Source: Paracidobacterium acidisoli (lineage in GTDB: Bacteria > Acidobacteriota > Terriglobia > Terriglobales > Acidobacteriaceae). Taken from it: a stretch of DNA of 64,000 nucleotides. The notes under the pieces are model-generated. The model ran no database searches. It was not told the origin of the DNA and was given only the letters and a program-made list of their open reading frames with translations. Made by a program: the position numbers and the translations under genes. Positions 35,030 to 43,445 of the stretch are shown in pieces. Positions within the stretch are counted from its first letter, which is position 1. Every line of letters begins with the position of its first letter. The DNA lies in assembly GCF_003428625.2 (NCBI RefSeq), contig NZ_QVQT02000001.1, positions 248,001 through 312,000 on the forward strand, read 5' to 3'.

Positions 35030-36603
35030 CGCGAGACCTCCGCGGCAGCCGGACCCGCCTCCTCGATCACCCGCGCCACCACATCGTAGTCGTGCGATTC
35101 GGTGATCTCGCAGCGGTAAAACGCTCCCGGCGTCAGCGATTCGTAAGGGCCGAAGTCGTTGATGTACACCGTACCGTCGATCTCCGGCGCATGAAACTGC
35201 GTCCGTCCCTCCCACAGCAGCGGCGTCTCTTCCGATTCGCCCTCGATCAGCACATTCACTGCGCGGCCCACCTGCGCGGCCTTCCCTTTTTTGCTGATGC
35301 CCTGCTGCAGCTTCATCAGCGCGCGCTTGCGCCGCTCAATCGTGCGCGCCGGAACCTTCTCACCCAGCTCAAAGGCCCGTGAGCCCTCTTCGTCCGAGTA
35401 GCCGAAGACGCCCAGCCAGTCGAACTTCGCCTCTTTCACAAAATCGCAGAGCGTCTCGAAGTCTTCCTCCGTCTCGCCCGGAAAACCGACGATGAACGAC
35501 GTCCGCAGCGCGATTCCCGGCACCGCCGCCCGCACTTTGGCGATCGTCTTCAGAAAAATCTCCGCGCCCGCCCCGCGCTTCATCGTCTTCAGCACCGCCG
35601 GAGAGGCATGCTGCAGCGGAACGTCGAGATACTTGCAGATGTTGTCGTGCTTTGCGATGGTTTCGAGCAGCTTTCCGGTAATCCGGTTCGGATACGCATA
35701 CAGAAAGCGCAGCCACACCAGCCCTTCGATCTGCGCCAGCCGGTCCAGCAGCAGCGCCAGCCCATCCTTCAGATCCAGGTCCTCGCCGTAGCAGGTTGTA
35801 TCCTGCCCGATCAGCGTGATCTCGCGCACCCCCTGCGCCACCAGCGCCTCCGCCTCGGCAACCACCGACTCAAAACGCCGCGAGCGGAACTTGCCGCGCA
35901 GGTTGGGAATCACGCAGAAGCTGCACGGATGATCGCAGCCCTCGGCGATCTTGATATACGCCGAAGCCTTCTTCGTCGCCAGCAGCCGCGGCGTGGTGTG
36001 ATCGTAAAGATACTGCGGCAGCTGCGCCGTCGCGCCATCCCAGGTATCGCGCGCAAAACGGCCCTGCTGCTCGCGCAGATCGCCCTCCGGCCGTGCTGCC
36101 GTGGCCTGCGCCGCTGTGCTGGCCGCACGGGCGGCTCCGCCTTCGGCGGAAAGAATATGAAACGGCGAAGCGTTGGCCAGGATTGTCTGCGGCTTCGGTG
36201 CCTCCAGCCCGGCCGCAGCCAGAATCTGCTCCAGCTCGCCGGTGCCCACCACGGCATCGACCTCGGGAATATTCCTCCGGATCTCGTCGCGATAGCGCTC
36301 CACCAGACACCCGGCAACGATCAGCCGCCGCGCCGAGCCGCTGGTCTTGTGCTGCGCCATCTCCAGAATCGTATCGACCGACTCCTGTTTCGCCGTATCG
36401 ATAAACGAGCACGTATTGACGACAAGAATGTCCGCGGCCTCCGGCTTCGTCGTGATCTCGGCGCCGGCGCGGTCAAGCAGCCCCATCATCACTTCGCTGT
36501 CGACCAGATTCTTGGGACAGCCCAGGGAGACGAATCCAATTTTCGGGCGCGGGGTTTCGTTGAGAACGGCAACAGAGCCGTCGTTTTCAGAAAGATGCTT
36601 CAC
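35026..36603 (-). CDS. rimO: Ribosomal protein S12 methylthiotransferase RimO with insertion, 525 aa
   Basis: RimO adds a methylthio group to the conserved aspartate of ribosomal protein S12. Order of domains: the UPF0004 domain with cluster ligands C29, C65 and C99; the radical SAM domain with C223, C227, C230 (GCDHPCSFC); and a C-terminal TRAM domain (about 455-520). E. coli RimO has about 440 residues. Here about 60 extra residues (138-197, Ala/Gln/Arg-rich) sit between the first two domains, plus a 20-residue N-terminal extension. All catalytic cysteines are intact, so activity is expected. Confidence 0.94.
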   Translation of the reverse strand: MKHLSENDGSVAVLNETPRPKIGFVSLGCPKNLVDSEVMMGLLDRAGAEITTKPEAADILVVNTCSFIDTAKQESVDTILEMAQHKTSGSARRLIVAGCLVERYRDEIRRNIPEVDAVVGTGELEQILAAAGLEAPKPQTILANASPFHILSAEGGAARAASTAAQATAARPEGDLREQQGRFARDTWDGATAQLPQYLYDHTTPRLLATKKASAYIKIAEGCDHPCSFCVIPNLRGKFRSRRFESVVAEAEALVAQGVREITLIGQDTTCYGEDLDLKDGLALLLDRLAQIEGLVWLRFLYAYPNRITGKLLETIAKHDNICKYLDVPLQHASPAVLKTMKRGAGAEIFLKTIAKVRAAVPGIALRTSFIVGFPGETEEDFETLCDFVKEAKFDWLGVFGYSDEEGSRAFELGEKVPARTIERRKRALMKLQQGISKKGKAAQVGRAVNVLIEGESEETPLLWEGRTQFHAPEIDGTVYINDFGPYESLTPGAFYRCEITESHDYDVVARVIEEAGPAAAEVSR

Positions 36604-36640
36604 ATCTCTATTTTACCGGAGGTATTTGCTCAGACTCTCT

Positions 36641-36689
36641 GAATTGTCATCCCGACCGAAGCGCGCAGCGTGGGGTGGAGGGATCTGCA
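36641..36689. repeat. Possible single copy of a dispersed intergenic repeat
   Basis: The sequence starting GTCATCCCGACCGAAGC and ending GGAGGGATCTGC has the form of short imperfect hairpins commonly scattered between genes in acidobacterial and related genomes. Only one copy is in this window, so the family cannot be shown here. Confidence 0.3.
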
Positions 36690-36719
36690 TTTTCCTGCCT
36701 GCCCCTGTGCAGCATCCTG

Positions 36720-37244
36720 TCAGTCCAGCAGCTTCTCGATCTCCGTCATTTCGAAATGAATCGGCTCGTCCGGCGTTCCAAAAACAGAGGCTGGCGTCAG
36801 CTCACTGTTGTGAAATCGATAGAAGCCATTTTGCTCCTCCGGATCGATGACCCATATCTGAGCGATACCCATCGCCTCATAATCTCTCAGCTTGCGCAGA
36901 ATGCGTGTCATGCTGTCTTCCGGCGAAAGCACTTCGAAGATCGCAACAGGAGCATGCGTAATAATCTGCTCGATGGGCCGGCTGCGATCCAGCACCGTCA
37001 CATCCGGAACGCGAAAACGAGTGTCAGACACCTGTACGCGCAGCTCGGGCCTTACACGAATATTCCATTCCTGCTCGTGCTGCCAGAACCACTTCTGAAT
37101 CGCCTGTTGCCATGAAGTGTGGTCGAACTCGCCCATCGGCCGCTCCTCGATCTCTCCATCGACGTACTCCGCATCGGGCTCATATTCTGATGAGCGCAGA
37201 TAGACTTCCACCGGTACGTGAGGATGCGCGGATGCTGTCGCCAT
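36720..37244 (-). CDS. Uma2 family (DUF820) putative endonuclease, 174 aa
   Basis: It has the Uma2/DUF820 layout with a PD-(D/E)XK nuclease-like core: VEVYLRSSEYEPDAEYVDGEIEERP (two parts), the WQQAIQKWFWQH helix, FRVPDVTVLDRS with the acidic residue, and the motif PVAIFEVLSPEDSM containing the conserved E. The family is very common in cyanobacteria and acidobacteria, often in many copies; no defined role is known. The frame is open through the SRP RNA gene to 37499, but the ATG at 37244 begins the conserved part. It is convergent with nothing and divergent from ffs. Confidence 0.83.
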   Translation of the reverse strand: MATASAHPHVPVEVYLRSSEYEPDAEYVDGEIEERPMGEFDHTSWQQAIQKWFWQHEQEWNIRVRPELRVQVSDTRFRVPDVTVLDRSRPIEQIITHAPVAIFEVLSPEDSMTRILRKLRDYEAMGIAQIWVIDPEEQNGFYRFHNSELTPASVFGTPDEPIHFEMTEIEKLLD

Positions 37245-37295
37245 ATTCGCCTCCTTTGGCCCCGAGTCTAACACCGCAGTCCTCTTTCGAGGTGC

Positions 37296-37301
37296 TATCA
37301 T
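37296..37301 (+). promoter_or_regulatory. -10 box of the SRP RNA gene
   Basis: TATCAT ends 7 bases before the first base of the folded SRP RNA at 37309. No good -35 hexamer is seen at the right distance. Confidence 0.5.
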
Positions 37302-37308
37302 CACTCTT

Positions 37309-37405
37309 GTGCCGGGACCTGCGCGACGCAATCCCGCCAACCCCGCCAGGTCCGGAAGGAAGCAACGGTAACGGGCCAGTGCGTGCGCAGCAGGAACCCC
37401 GGTAC
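37309..37405 (+). ncRNA. ffs: Signal recognition particle 4.5S-type RNA
   Basis: The SRP RNA guides membrane-protein ribosomes to FtsY. The universally conserved apical part is present: AGGTCCGGAAGGAAGCA (about 37348-37364) with the GGAA tetraloop and flanking A-rich internal loop that binds Ffh. The 5' end GTGCCGGG pairs with CCCGGTAC at the 3' end (37309-37316 with 37398-37405, one G-U). The size of about 97 bases is that of the small bacterial form without the Alu domain. It lies alone between the Uma2 gene and fabH. Confidence 0.92.
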
Positions 37406-37599
37406 ATATCCATCTTGTTCCTGCTCGTTCACTCCGTGCCCCGATGCTTCTGAGCCCGGTTACACAATCCTTACACTGGCCTTCATAGACAGCTTCCACG
37501 CTCGTCGGCGAAAATACTCTTTTTGAACGGAAGGTTCTCCGGCCTTACCGGAGAGTGCTTTGATGTCGGAGCCTGATCCGCAATTTACGGAGAATCCCT

Positions 37600-38616
37600 T
37601 TGACTCTTGAAGTCCGCCCGCGTACTGCTCGCCGGGCAAAAATCAGCGCCCTGGGAACCTGGGTCCCGCCTCGCGTGCTTACCAACGCCGATCTCGAAAA
37701 AATGGTCGACACCAATGACGAGTGGATCACCACACGTGTCGGCATCCGCGAGCGCCACATCGTCGAAAAGGGCCAGGCCACCAGCGACATGGCCGTCGAA
37801 GCCGCAAAGCGCTGCCTCGCCGAGCGCGGCATCGAGCCGTCCGATGTCGAAGTCATCATCGTCGCCACCGTCACGCCCGACATGCTCTTCCCCTCCACAG
37901 CCTGCCTCGTGCAGGACAAGCTCGGCGCCAAAGGCGCCTGGGGATTCGATCTCTCCGCCGCCTGCTCCGGCTTCGTTTATGCCCTGCAGGTGGGCTGCAA
38001 ACTCGTTGAGAGCGGCGCGCATTCGAAGGTGCTCGTCATCGGCGCCGACACCATGTCTTCCATCATCGACTACACCGACCGCTCCACCTGCGTGCTCTTC
38101 GGCGACGGCGCCGGAGCCGTGCTGATCGAGCCCGCCGCGGAAGGCGAGACCGGCATGATCGATTTCGTGCATGAGATCGACGGCTCAGGCGGCTGCTCGC
38201 TCAATATGCCCGCCGGCGGAAGCCTGCATCCCGCCTCCATCGAGACCGTCACGAAGAAGATGCACTACGTCCACCAGGACGGCCAGGCGGTCTACAAGTT
38301 CGCCGTGCGCAAGATGGTCGAGGCCACGGAAAAAGTCCTTGCCCGGAACCAGGTCACGCCTGAAGAGCTCGGCTGCTTCATTCCCCACCAGGCCAACAAG
38401 CGCATCATCGACTCCAGCGCCGAGCGGCTCGGCCTCCCGCAGGAAAAGGTCATCATCAACATCGACCGCTACGGCAATACCACCGCCGCCACCATTCCTC
38501 TTGCCATCGACACCGCCCGTCAGGAAGGCCGCCTGAAGAAGAACGATCTGGTGCTGCTCGCGAGCGTCGGAGCCGGCTTCACCGTCGGAGCTGCCCTGCT
38601 GCGCTGGGAGATCTAG
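37600..38616 (+). CDS. fabH: 3-oxoacyl-[acyl-carrier-protein] synthase III, 338 aa
   Basis: FabH starts fatty acid synthesis by condensing acyl-CoA with malonyl-ACP. The catalytic triad is complete: C122 (SAACSGF), H263 (PHQANKR) and N293 (YGNTTAA). The order and spacing match characterised Fab[16 protein letters not shown] at the N-terminus and [13 protein letters not shown] at the C-terminus are typical. The start is a TTG supported by CGGAG 8 bases upstream; the chain is about 20 residues longer than E. coli FabH. No other fab or pls genes flank it. A covarying hairpin (38649-38674) separates it from the convergent cupin gene. Confidence 0.95.
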   Translation: MTLEVRPRTARRAKISALGTWVPPRVLTNADLEKMVDTNDEWITTRVGIRERHIVEKGQATSDMAVEAAKRCLAERGIEPSDVEVIIVATVTPDMLFPSTACLVQDKLGAKGAWGFDLSAACSGFVYALQVGCKLVESGAHSKVLVIGADTMSSIIDYTDRSTCVLFGDGAGAVLIEPAAEGETGMIDFVHEIDGSGGCSLNMPAGGSLHPASIETVTKKMHYVHQDGQAVYKFAVRKMVEATEKVLARNQVTPEELGCFIPHQANKRIIDSSAERLGLPQEKVIINIDRYGNTTAATIPLAIDTARQEGRLKKNDLVLLASVGAGFTVGAALLRWEI

Positions 38617-38648
38617 AGCCTGCCGGCATACAGCAGGTTGCCGGGTAC

Positions 38649-38674
38649 CCCACGTCCGGATCTTCGGACGTGGG
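38649..38674. repeat. CCGGATCTTCGG hairpin, copy 1, between fabH and the cupin gene
   Basis: It is a 10-bp stem (CCCACGTCCG with CGGACGTGGG) and a 6-base loop GATCTT. Copy 2 at 53086-53111 has the same loop, with a T-A pair where this one has C-G. It could act as a terminator for both convergent genes, although no strong T-tract follows. Confidence 0.8.
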
Positions 38675-38678
38675 CGAT

Positions 38679-39200
38679 TTAAAACAGCCCGAAGGCCTCC
38701 ACCCGCGTCAGCGCCTCGATGTGCTCGCGGTACTGCGGATAGCGGTGCAGCAGCTCCACGCGGCTGCCCGCTTCATAATCCGCGTAATCGAAGCCCGGGC
38801 TCACCGTGCATCCCAGCAGCGCAAATCTTCCGCCCGGCAGCAGCCGTGAGCCCTGCCACACGCCTTTCGGCGCCAGCACCTGCGGCTGCATGCCCTGCTT
38901 CAGATCGCTGCCGATCACAATCGTCCGACCCGAGCCATCGGGAGCCAGCTGCACCATCTCCACCGGATCGCCCAGGTAGAAGTGAAACACCTCATCGGAG
39001 GAGAGCCGGTGGATCTCCGAAAACGTTCCCGGCTCCAGCAGGTAGTAGATCGCCGTGCCCGCGTGGCGCGGACCGTGATATCGCGACGGCAGCGTGTCCA
39101 CCGGAATCGTCTCATCCGATTTCCACGTTTCCACGAAGAAGCCGCCCTCACGCGGATGCGGCTCCAGATTCAGAAGCGCTTTGATTTCATCTGCGGTCAT
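38679..39200 (-). CDS. Cupin-fold DUF985 protein, 173 aa
   Basis: The chain matches the DUF985 cupin family: LEPHPREGGFFVETW, the conserved GTAIYYLLEPGTFSEIHRLSSDEVFHFYLG block (two parts), VLAPKGVWQGSRL, and the terminal motif LLGCTVSPGFDYADYE. The fold is a small barrel that often binds a ligand or metal through His and Glu residues (here H64, E70, H73), but no reaction is established for the family. It is convergent with fabH. Confidence 0.85.
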   Translation of the reverse strand: MTADEIKALLNLEPHPREGGFFVETWKSDETIPVDTLPSRYHGPRHAGTAIYYLLEPGTFSEIHRLSSDEVFHFYLGDPVEMVQLAPDGSGRTIVIGSDLKQGMQPQVLAPKGVWQGSRLLPGGRFALLGCTVSPGFDYADYEAGSRVELLHRYPQYREHIEALTRVEAFGLF

Positions 39201-39326
39201 ATATCGGTCCCCTGTCCTGGCCGGTGATGTTTATCGTAAGCCAGCTTTGCGGGAACTCATGTTAACGTTCGGTGTCTGATACAGCAGGTGTCTCGCTCTC
39301 TCAGCCATATCACTGAGGGAGAACCT

Positions 39327-40040
39327 ATGTTCGAAGACAGTCTGATGGAGTCGGCCGGGCAGATTCGCACCCGCAGCCGCCGTTATGCCGCAGGATCGTT
39401 CGCACTGCAGGCCGCGCTTCTCGGCGGCCTTGCACTCATTCCATATCTGTATCCGGCGGCGCTGCCCCGCCAGTCGCTCAGCATGCTTCTCACCGCGCCA
39501 CCGCCGCCCGTCGCGCCGGCGCCCGTGCAGCATACCGTCTCGTCCGCTGCGCCGCCTGTGCGGATCGACAATGCCTTCACGGCGCCGCGCCTCATTCCCG
39601 CCCACATCGCCGCCGAAGCTCCCGGCCCTTCCCTGCCCGGCAGCATCGGGCTCGATGAAGCGAGCCACACCACCAGTCCCCTCAGCAGCCTCTTCGGCAC
39701 CGGAGCACCGGCAGCAGCGCCGCCCCATGTCGTCGCGCCGCAGCCTCACGGTCCCATCCACATCTCCTCCGGAGTCGCCGCCGGACAACTCCTCGCTCCC
39801 ATCCGCCCCGTCTATCCCGCCATCGCGCTGGCCGCGCGGGCGCAGGGGACGGTCATCCTCGCCGCCACCATCTCAAAGAGCGGAGCCATCGAAAATCTCC
39901 ATGTCGTCAGCGGTCCGCCGCTGCTGCGCCAGGCCGCCCTCGACGCCGTTTCCAGGGCCCGCTACGCGCCTTACCGTCTGAACGGCGAGCCCGTCGAGGT
40001 CGAAACCTCTGTCCAGGTTGTCTTTACGCTGGGTAACTGA
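39327..40040 (+). CDS. TonB-family energy transducer protein, 237 aa
   Basis: The N-terminal 30 residues are cytoplasmic, then one membrane helix (about 26-46, LQAALLGGLALIPYLYP), a Pro/Ala-rich periplasmic linker (about 55-140) and a C-terminal TonB domain (about 150-237). The domain has the pattern PIRPVYPAIALAARAQGTVILAATISKSGAIENLHVVSGP (two parts) ending in QVVFTLG. TonB proteins pass energy from the ExbB-ExbD complex to outer-membrane receptors; neither exbB nor a receptor is adjacent. The ATG at 39327 has AGGGAGA upstream and is favoured over a start 39 bases earlier. Confidence 0.88.
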   Translation: MFEDSLMESAGQIRTRSRRYAAGSFALQAALLGGLALIPYLYPAALPRQSLSMLLTAPPPPVAPAPVQHTVSSAAPPVRIDNAFTAPRLIPAHIAAEAPGPSLPGSIGLDEASHTTSPLSSLFGTGAPAAAPPHVVAPQPHGPIHISSGVAAGQLLAPIRPVYPAIALAARAQGTVILAATISKSGAIENLHVVSGPPLLRQAALDAVSRARYAPYRLNGEPVEVETSVQVVFTLGN

Positions 40041-40125
40041 TCGTCCGGCGCGGGTCTGCGCTGCAACATCCGTTCAGACCCGCCGCCCTTTATTTACAGG
40101 CATGTTGCGATGCGGCTGCTATACC

Positions 40126-40404
40126 ATGAATGGGATGCATGTTCTTGTCTATTCCGCCGAATGGTGCCGCGATTGCCGTGAGGCCAAGCGTTTCCTTGAA
40201 ACCCACAACATCCCCTACACCGAGATCGACATCGAGGAGACGCCCGGCGCCGCGCAGGAAGTGATGGCGCACGTCGGCAAGCGCGCGATTCCGCAGTTTG
40301 TCATCGATGGCGAGTGGGTGCAGCCCTACCGCCCCGGACGCGGCTTTCTCTACCAGGAGATGAGCGAGCGCTTCGGAGTCGCCCTGCAGCGTTCCCGGCA
40401 CTGA
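40126..40404 (+). CDS. Glutaredoxin-like protein, 92 aa
   Basis: This is a thioredoxin-fold redox protein. The active-site pair is C14-R-D-C17 in SAEWCRDCREAK. The glutaredoxin GSH-binding features are there: RAIPQFVIDG with the cis-Pro and the following acidic DGEW. The CRDC motif is close to that of the NrdH/Grx-like group rather than classic CPYC glutaredoxin. No strong ribosome-binding site exists; the ATG at 40135 is an equal alternative. The tonB gene ends 85 bases upstream. Confidence 0.85.
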   Translation: MNGMHVLVYSAEWCRDCREAKRFLETHNIPYTEIDIEETPGAAQEVMAHVGKRAIPQFVIDGEWVQPYRPGRGFLYQEMSERFGVALQRSRH

Positions 40405-40464
40405 TCTCTCCCGCCCGCCCCTTAAAAATTCCGTAACTGTTTCTGTGACGTATCCCGGTGTGGC

Positions 40465-41022
40465 TTACTTTCGCGCGCGCGCCTTTGCCGGAGCTTCTTC
40501 CGCCGCGGGCTCCATCTTCGTCAGCAGCAGCCGCCGCAGCGCCCGCAGCAGCTCCGGTCCCGTCTCTTCCAGCTCCCGGATATGGTGGTTCGCCAGCGAA
40601 TCCAGCAGGCTCTCGCCCTGCGCCGTAATGCGCAGAAGAATGCGGCGATGATCCGTCGGATCGGGACTCCGGCGCAGCAGCCCCTGGTCGATGGTGCGGT
40701 CCACCAGCTCCACGGCGCTGTTGTGCTTCAGCAGCATGCGCGCGGCCACGTTCGCAATGGTTGGGTCCAGTTCGTCCGGCATGCCGCAGACGCACTGCAG
40801 CAGCTGATACTGCTGCGCCCGAAGGCCCGCGCCCTCGGCCGCAATGCTGCTGAAGCTCAGAAAACGGCGCATCTGAAAACGGAACTCGGCCAGCCGCTGA
40901 ATCTGAGCGCGGGTCAGCCCCGGCCTGGAGTGCGCCGCATGCGAGCCGTTCCCGTTCGACGTCGCGGCCCGCCGCGGAACCGCAGAGGTGGCCGGAGATG
41001 GCCGGCCGTTGGACTGGATCAT
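40465..41022 (-). CDS. MarR-family transcriptional regulator, 185 aa
   Basis: The central winged helix (about 65-150) has the MarR pattern: LRAQQYQLLQCVCGM, TIANVAARMLLKHNSAVELVDRTIDQGLLRR in two parts, then the wing DPTDHRRILLRITAQGESLLDSL with the signature DPTDHR. Both tails are extended and basic or Ala-rich. Palindromes directly upstream (41028-41057) suggest autoregulation. The DUF2007 gene ends 28 bases before its start on the same strand. Confidence 0.92.
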   Translation of the reverse strand: MIQSNGRPSPATSAVPRRAATSNGNGSHAAHSRPGLTRAQIQRLAEFRFQMRRFLSFSSIAAEGAGLRAQQYQLLQCVCGMPDELDPTIANVAARMLLKHNSAVELVDRTIDQGLLRRSPDPTDHRRILLRITAQGESLLDSLANHHIRELEETGPELLRALRRLLLTKMEPAAEEAPAKARARK

Positions 41023-41027
41023 CCTTC

Positions 41028-41057
41028 TATCGTAGCACGATCTATCGCCTTACGATA
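41028..41057 (-). promoter_or_regulatory. Palindromic operator region of the marR gene
   Basis: It holds the palindromes ATCGT-AGC-ACGAT (41029-41041) and TATCG-CCTTA-CGATA (41043-41057), and an outer inverted repeat TATCGTA/TACGATA (41028-41034 with 41051-41057). They end 5 bases before the marR ATG and overlap the last codons of the DUF2007 gene. Such sites are typical of MarR autorepression. Confidence 0.6.
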
Positions 41058-41310
41058 TATCAGGCTCTCCTGCCTGCGCGCGCTCCGCCGCCTCGGCCGC
41101 GCCCGGCGCGCCCACATCGGCCAGAATCGCGCGGGCATCCTCCTCATCGTCCGCATTCACCTGCAGCTGCAGCGGACCCAGCCCCGGCTCCATAAAACGG
41201 GCGTTCTCTCCGGAAAGAAATACCTCAATCCCCGCCGACTCCAGGCGAAGCTTCGCCATCTCCGCCTCCAGAGATTCCGTGAAGCTGGCAATCGTCACCA
41301 CATCTGACAT
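41050..41310 (-). CDS. DUF2007 small protein, 86 aa
   Basis: The chain has the DUF2007 (putative signal-transducing protein, GlnB-like fold) pattern: VTIASFTESLEAEMAKLRLESAGIEVFL in two parts, followed by LQLQVNADDEEDARAILAD near residues 48-66. The terminal Ala-rich part is unconserved. The ATG at 41310 has AAGGAAG about 6 bases upstream; the much longer open frame beyond it lies antisense to purB and is not real. The stop codon is within the marR operator. The family's role is not known. Confidence 0.83.
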   Translation of the reverse strand: MSDVVTIASFTESLEAEMAKLRLESAGIEVFLSGENARFMEPGLGPLQLQVNADDEEDARAILADVGAPGAAEAAERAQAGEPDIS

Positions 41311-41478
41311 AAATCTTCCTTTCCCACGCCCATTTGATTGTATGCGTCCACAACGCGCCGGAAACCGCTGCTCCGGCCTGCGCCGGATTTTTCTCCGCGC
41401 ACTGAATACGATGCACAGACGATAGAATTGATGTGTTCCCCGGACTCTTTTCCGGGACTTCAGGGAGGATTCGACGCT

Positions 41479-42798
41479 TTGATCGCGCGTTATACACGGC
41501 CGCAGATGGGCTCCATCTGGACAGAAGAGAACAAATACAAAATGTGGCTCGCGGTGGAGATCGCCGCCAGCAAAACCCTCGCTGAAGACGGCATCGTCCC
41601 CGTCGAAGCCGTAAACGCCATTCGCGAGCGCGGAGCCTTCGATGTTGCCCGCATCCAGGAGATCGAAGCCGAAGTGAAGCACGACGTCATCGCTTTCACT
41701 ACGGCCGTCGCCGAAAAAATCGGCCCCGAATCGCGCTGGCTGCACTACGGCCTCACCTCGAACGATGTCGTCGATACCGCGCAGGCGCTGCAGATCAAAG
41801 CCGCCTCCGCCATCCTTCGCGAAGACCTGCTGAAGCTCGCCTCGGTCCTGAAGGAGCGCGCGCTCGAGTTCAAACACACCCCCACCATTGGCCGCACCCA
41901 CGGCATTCATGCCGAGCCCACCACCTTCGGCCTCAAGCTGCTCAACTGGTACGACGAGGTGCAGCGCAACATCGTGCGCTTCGACGCCGCCGCCGAGCAG
42001 ATCCGCATCGGCAAGCTCTCCGGCGCCGTCGGCACCTTCGGCCACCTGAAGCCCGAGCATGAAGAGCGCATCTGCGCGAAGCTCGGTCTGAAACCGGCGC
42101 CCATCGCCACCCAGGTCATCCAGCGCGATCATCACGCGCACTACATCGCCACGCTCGCCGTCGTCACCGCAACGCTCGACCGATTCGCCACCGAGATTCG
42201 CCACCTGCAGCGCACCGAAGTCCGTGAAGCCGCCGAGTACTTCTCCGAGAAGCAGAAGGGCTCCTCGGCCATGCCGCACAAGAAAAACCCCATCATCAGC
42301 GAGCAGATCAGCGGACTCTCGCGTGTCGTCCGCTCCAACGCGCAGGCGGCCTTCGAGAACGTCGCGCTGTGGCACGAGCGCGATATCTCGCACTCCTCCG
42401 TCGAGCGCGTCATCTTCCCCGACTCGACCATCCTCACCGACTATCTGCTGGCAAAGACCACCGACCTCATCGCCCGCCTGCTCGTCTATCCGGCGCGTAT
42501 GAAGAAGAACCTCGAAAGCACCGGCGGACTCATCTTCTCCGGCCAGCTTCTGCTCGATCTCGCCGAATCCGGTATGCTGCGCGAAGACGCGTACCGCCTC
42601 GTGCAGAGCCATGCCATGAACGCCTGGCAGAACGATCTCGTCTTCCGCGACCTCGTCGCCGCCGACACCGAGATTACCGGCCGCCTGAGCCCAGAAAAAC
42701 TGGCGCGTACCTTCGATCTCCACCGCCAGCTCGGCAACGTCGACGCCATCTTCGATCGCGTTCTTGGCGGAGGCGAGCCGCGCACATACGGCGCGTAA
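41479..42798 (+). CDS. purB: Adenylosuccinate lyase, 439 aa
   Basis: PurB splits fumarate from SAICAR and from adenylosuccinate in purine synthesis. Family motifs: MGSIWTEENKYKMWLAVE at the N-terminus, TSNDVVDTAQAL, GRTHGIHAEPTTFG with the catalytic His, and the signature loop SEKQKGSSAMPHKKNPI. The frame extends 141 bases upstream to an ATG, but the TTG at 41479 has a good GGGAGGA site and gives the family's normal N-terminus (IARYTRPQMGSIW). ubiX follows after 4 bases. Confidence 0.95.
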   Translation: MIARYTRPQMGSIWTEENKYKMWLAVEIAASKTLAEDGIVPVEAVNAIRERGAFDVARIQEIEAEVKHDVIAFTTAVAEKIGPESRWLHYGLTSNDVVDTAQALQIKAASAILREDLLKLASVLKERALEFKHTPTIGRTHGIHAEPTTFGLKLLNWYDEVQRNIVRFDAAAEQIRIGKLSGAVGTFGHLKPEHEERICAKLGLKPAPIATQVIQRDHHAHYIATLAVVTATLDRFATEIRHLQRTEVREAAEYFSEKQKGSSAMPHKKNPIISEQISGLSRVVRSNAQAAFENVALWHERDISHSSVERVIFPDSTILTDYLLAKTTDLIARLLVYPARMKKNLESTGGLIFSGQLLLDLAESGMLREDAYRLVQSHAMNAWQNDLVFRDLVAADTEITGRLSPEKLARTFDLHRQLGNVDAIFDRVLGGGEPRTYGA

Positions 42799-42802
42799 TG
42801 CT

Positions 42803-43420
42803 ATGACTCAGACTGTCCCGATCCGCCGCCGCAACCTCACCGTCGCCCTCACCGGCGCCAGCGGCGCGGTCTTCGGGCAGGCGCTGCTGCAGCGCCTCGA
42901 CGCCGACGAGCGCGTCGGGCGCATCCACTTCATTCCCTCCGACAATGCGCTGCGTGTGCTCGCCGAAGAGATGCAGCTCAGCGGCCGCAACGGTCTTGCC
43001 GAAAAGCTCCTTGGCCATGCCTCTGAAAAAATCCGCCAGCATACCGAGAGCGACATCGGCGCGGGCATCGCCAGCGGCAGCTATCCCTCCGACGGCATGA
43101 TCGTTCTGCCCTGCAGCATGGGCACGCTCGCCGGCATCGCCAACGGCCTCGCCCGGAACCTCATCGAGCGCGCCGCCGACGTCTGCCTCAAGGAGCGCCG
43201 CCCGCTTCTGCTCTGTGTCCGCGAAACGCCCTTCAACAAAATTCACATCCGCAACATGGGCCTCGCCGCCGACGCCGGAGCCACCATCTTTCCCGTCATC
43301 CCCGCCTTCTACAACCGGCCCGCCGATGCAGCGGAGATGGCCCGCCAGTTCGTCTGCCGCGTCCTCGCGCACATCGGCCTGCCGCAGGACGATGCCTTCG
43401 TCTGGAAGCCTGAAGAATAA
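42803..43420 (+). CDS. ubiX: Flavin prenyltransferase UbiX, 205 aa
   Basis: UbiX attaches a prenyl group to FMN to make the cofactor of UbiD decarboxylases. It has the N-terminal ALTGASGAVFGQALLQRL Rossmann-like motif, the IASGSYPSDGMIVLPCSMGTLAGIANGLARNL block and the PLLLCVRETPFNKIHIRNM segment that lines the dimer active site. No ubiD gene is in the window. In a futalosine-type menaquinone producer (see mqnA) a UbiD-like decarboxylase would be expected elsewhere. The stop region is duplicated in tandem (43406-43437). Confidence 0.93.
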   Translation: MTQTVPIRRRNLTVALTGASGAVFGQALLQRLDADERVGRIHFIPSDNALRVLAEEMQLSGRNGLAEKLLGHASEKIRQHTESDIGAGIASGSYPSDGMIVLPCSMGTLAGIANGLARNLIERAADVCLKERRPLLLCVRETPFNKIHIRNMGLAADAGATIFPVIPAFYNRPADAAEMARQFVCRVLAHIGLPQDDAFVWKPEE

Positions 43421-43437
43421 AAAGCCTGAGGAATAAA
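43406..43437. repeat. 16-bp tandem duplication across the ubiX stop codon
   Basis: AAGCCTGARGAATAAA occurs twice head to tail (43406-43421 and 43422-43437), one base different. The first copy holds the last codons and stop of ubiX; the second lies in the gap before the convergent hydrolase gene. Confidence 0.85.
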
Positions 43438-43445
43438 GCAGCTCT

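Noticed and set aside
37245-37499. N-terminal extension of the Uma2 protein through the SRP RNA gene
   Set aside because: The region carries the folded SRP RNA on the + strand with its conserved core, and the family's N-terminus begins at the ATG at 37244.
41311-42723. Extension of the DUF2007 frame antisense to purB
   Set aside because: Only the last 86 residues match a known family and have a ribosome-binding site. The rest mirrors the purB coding strand.
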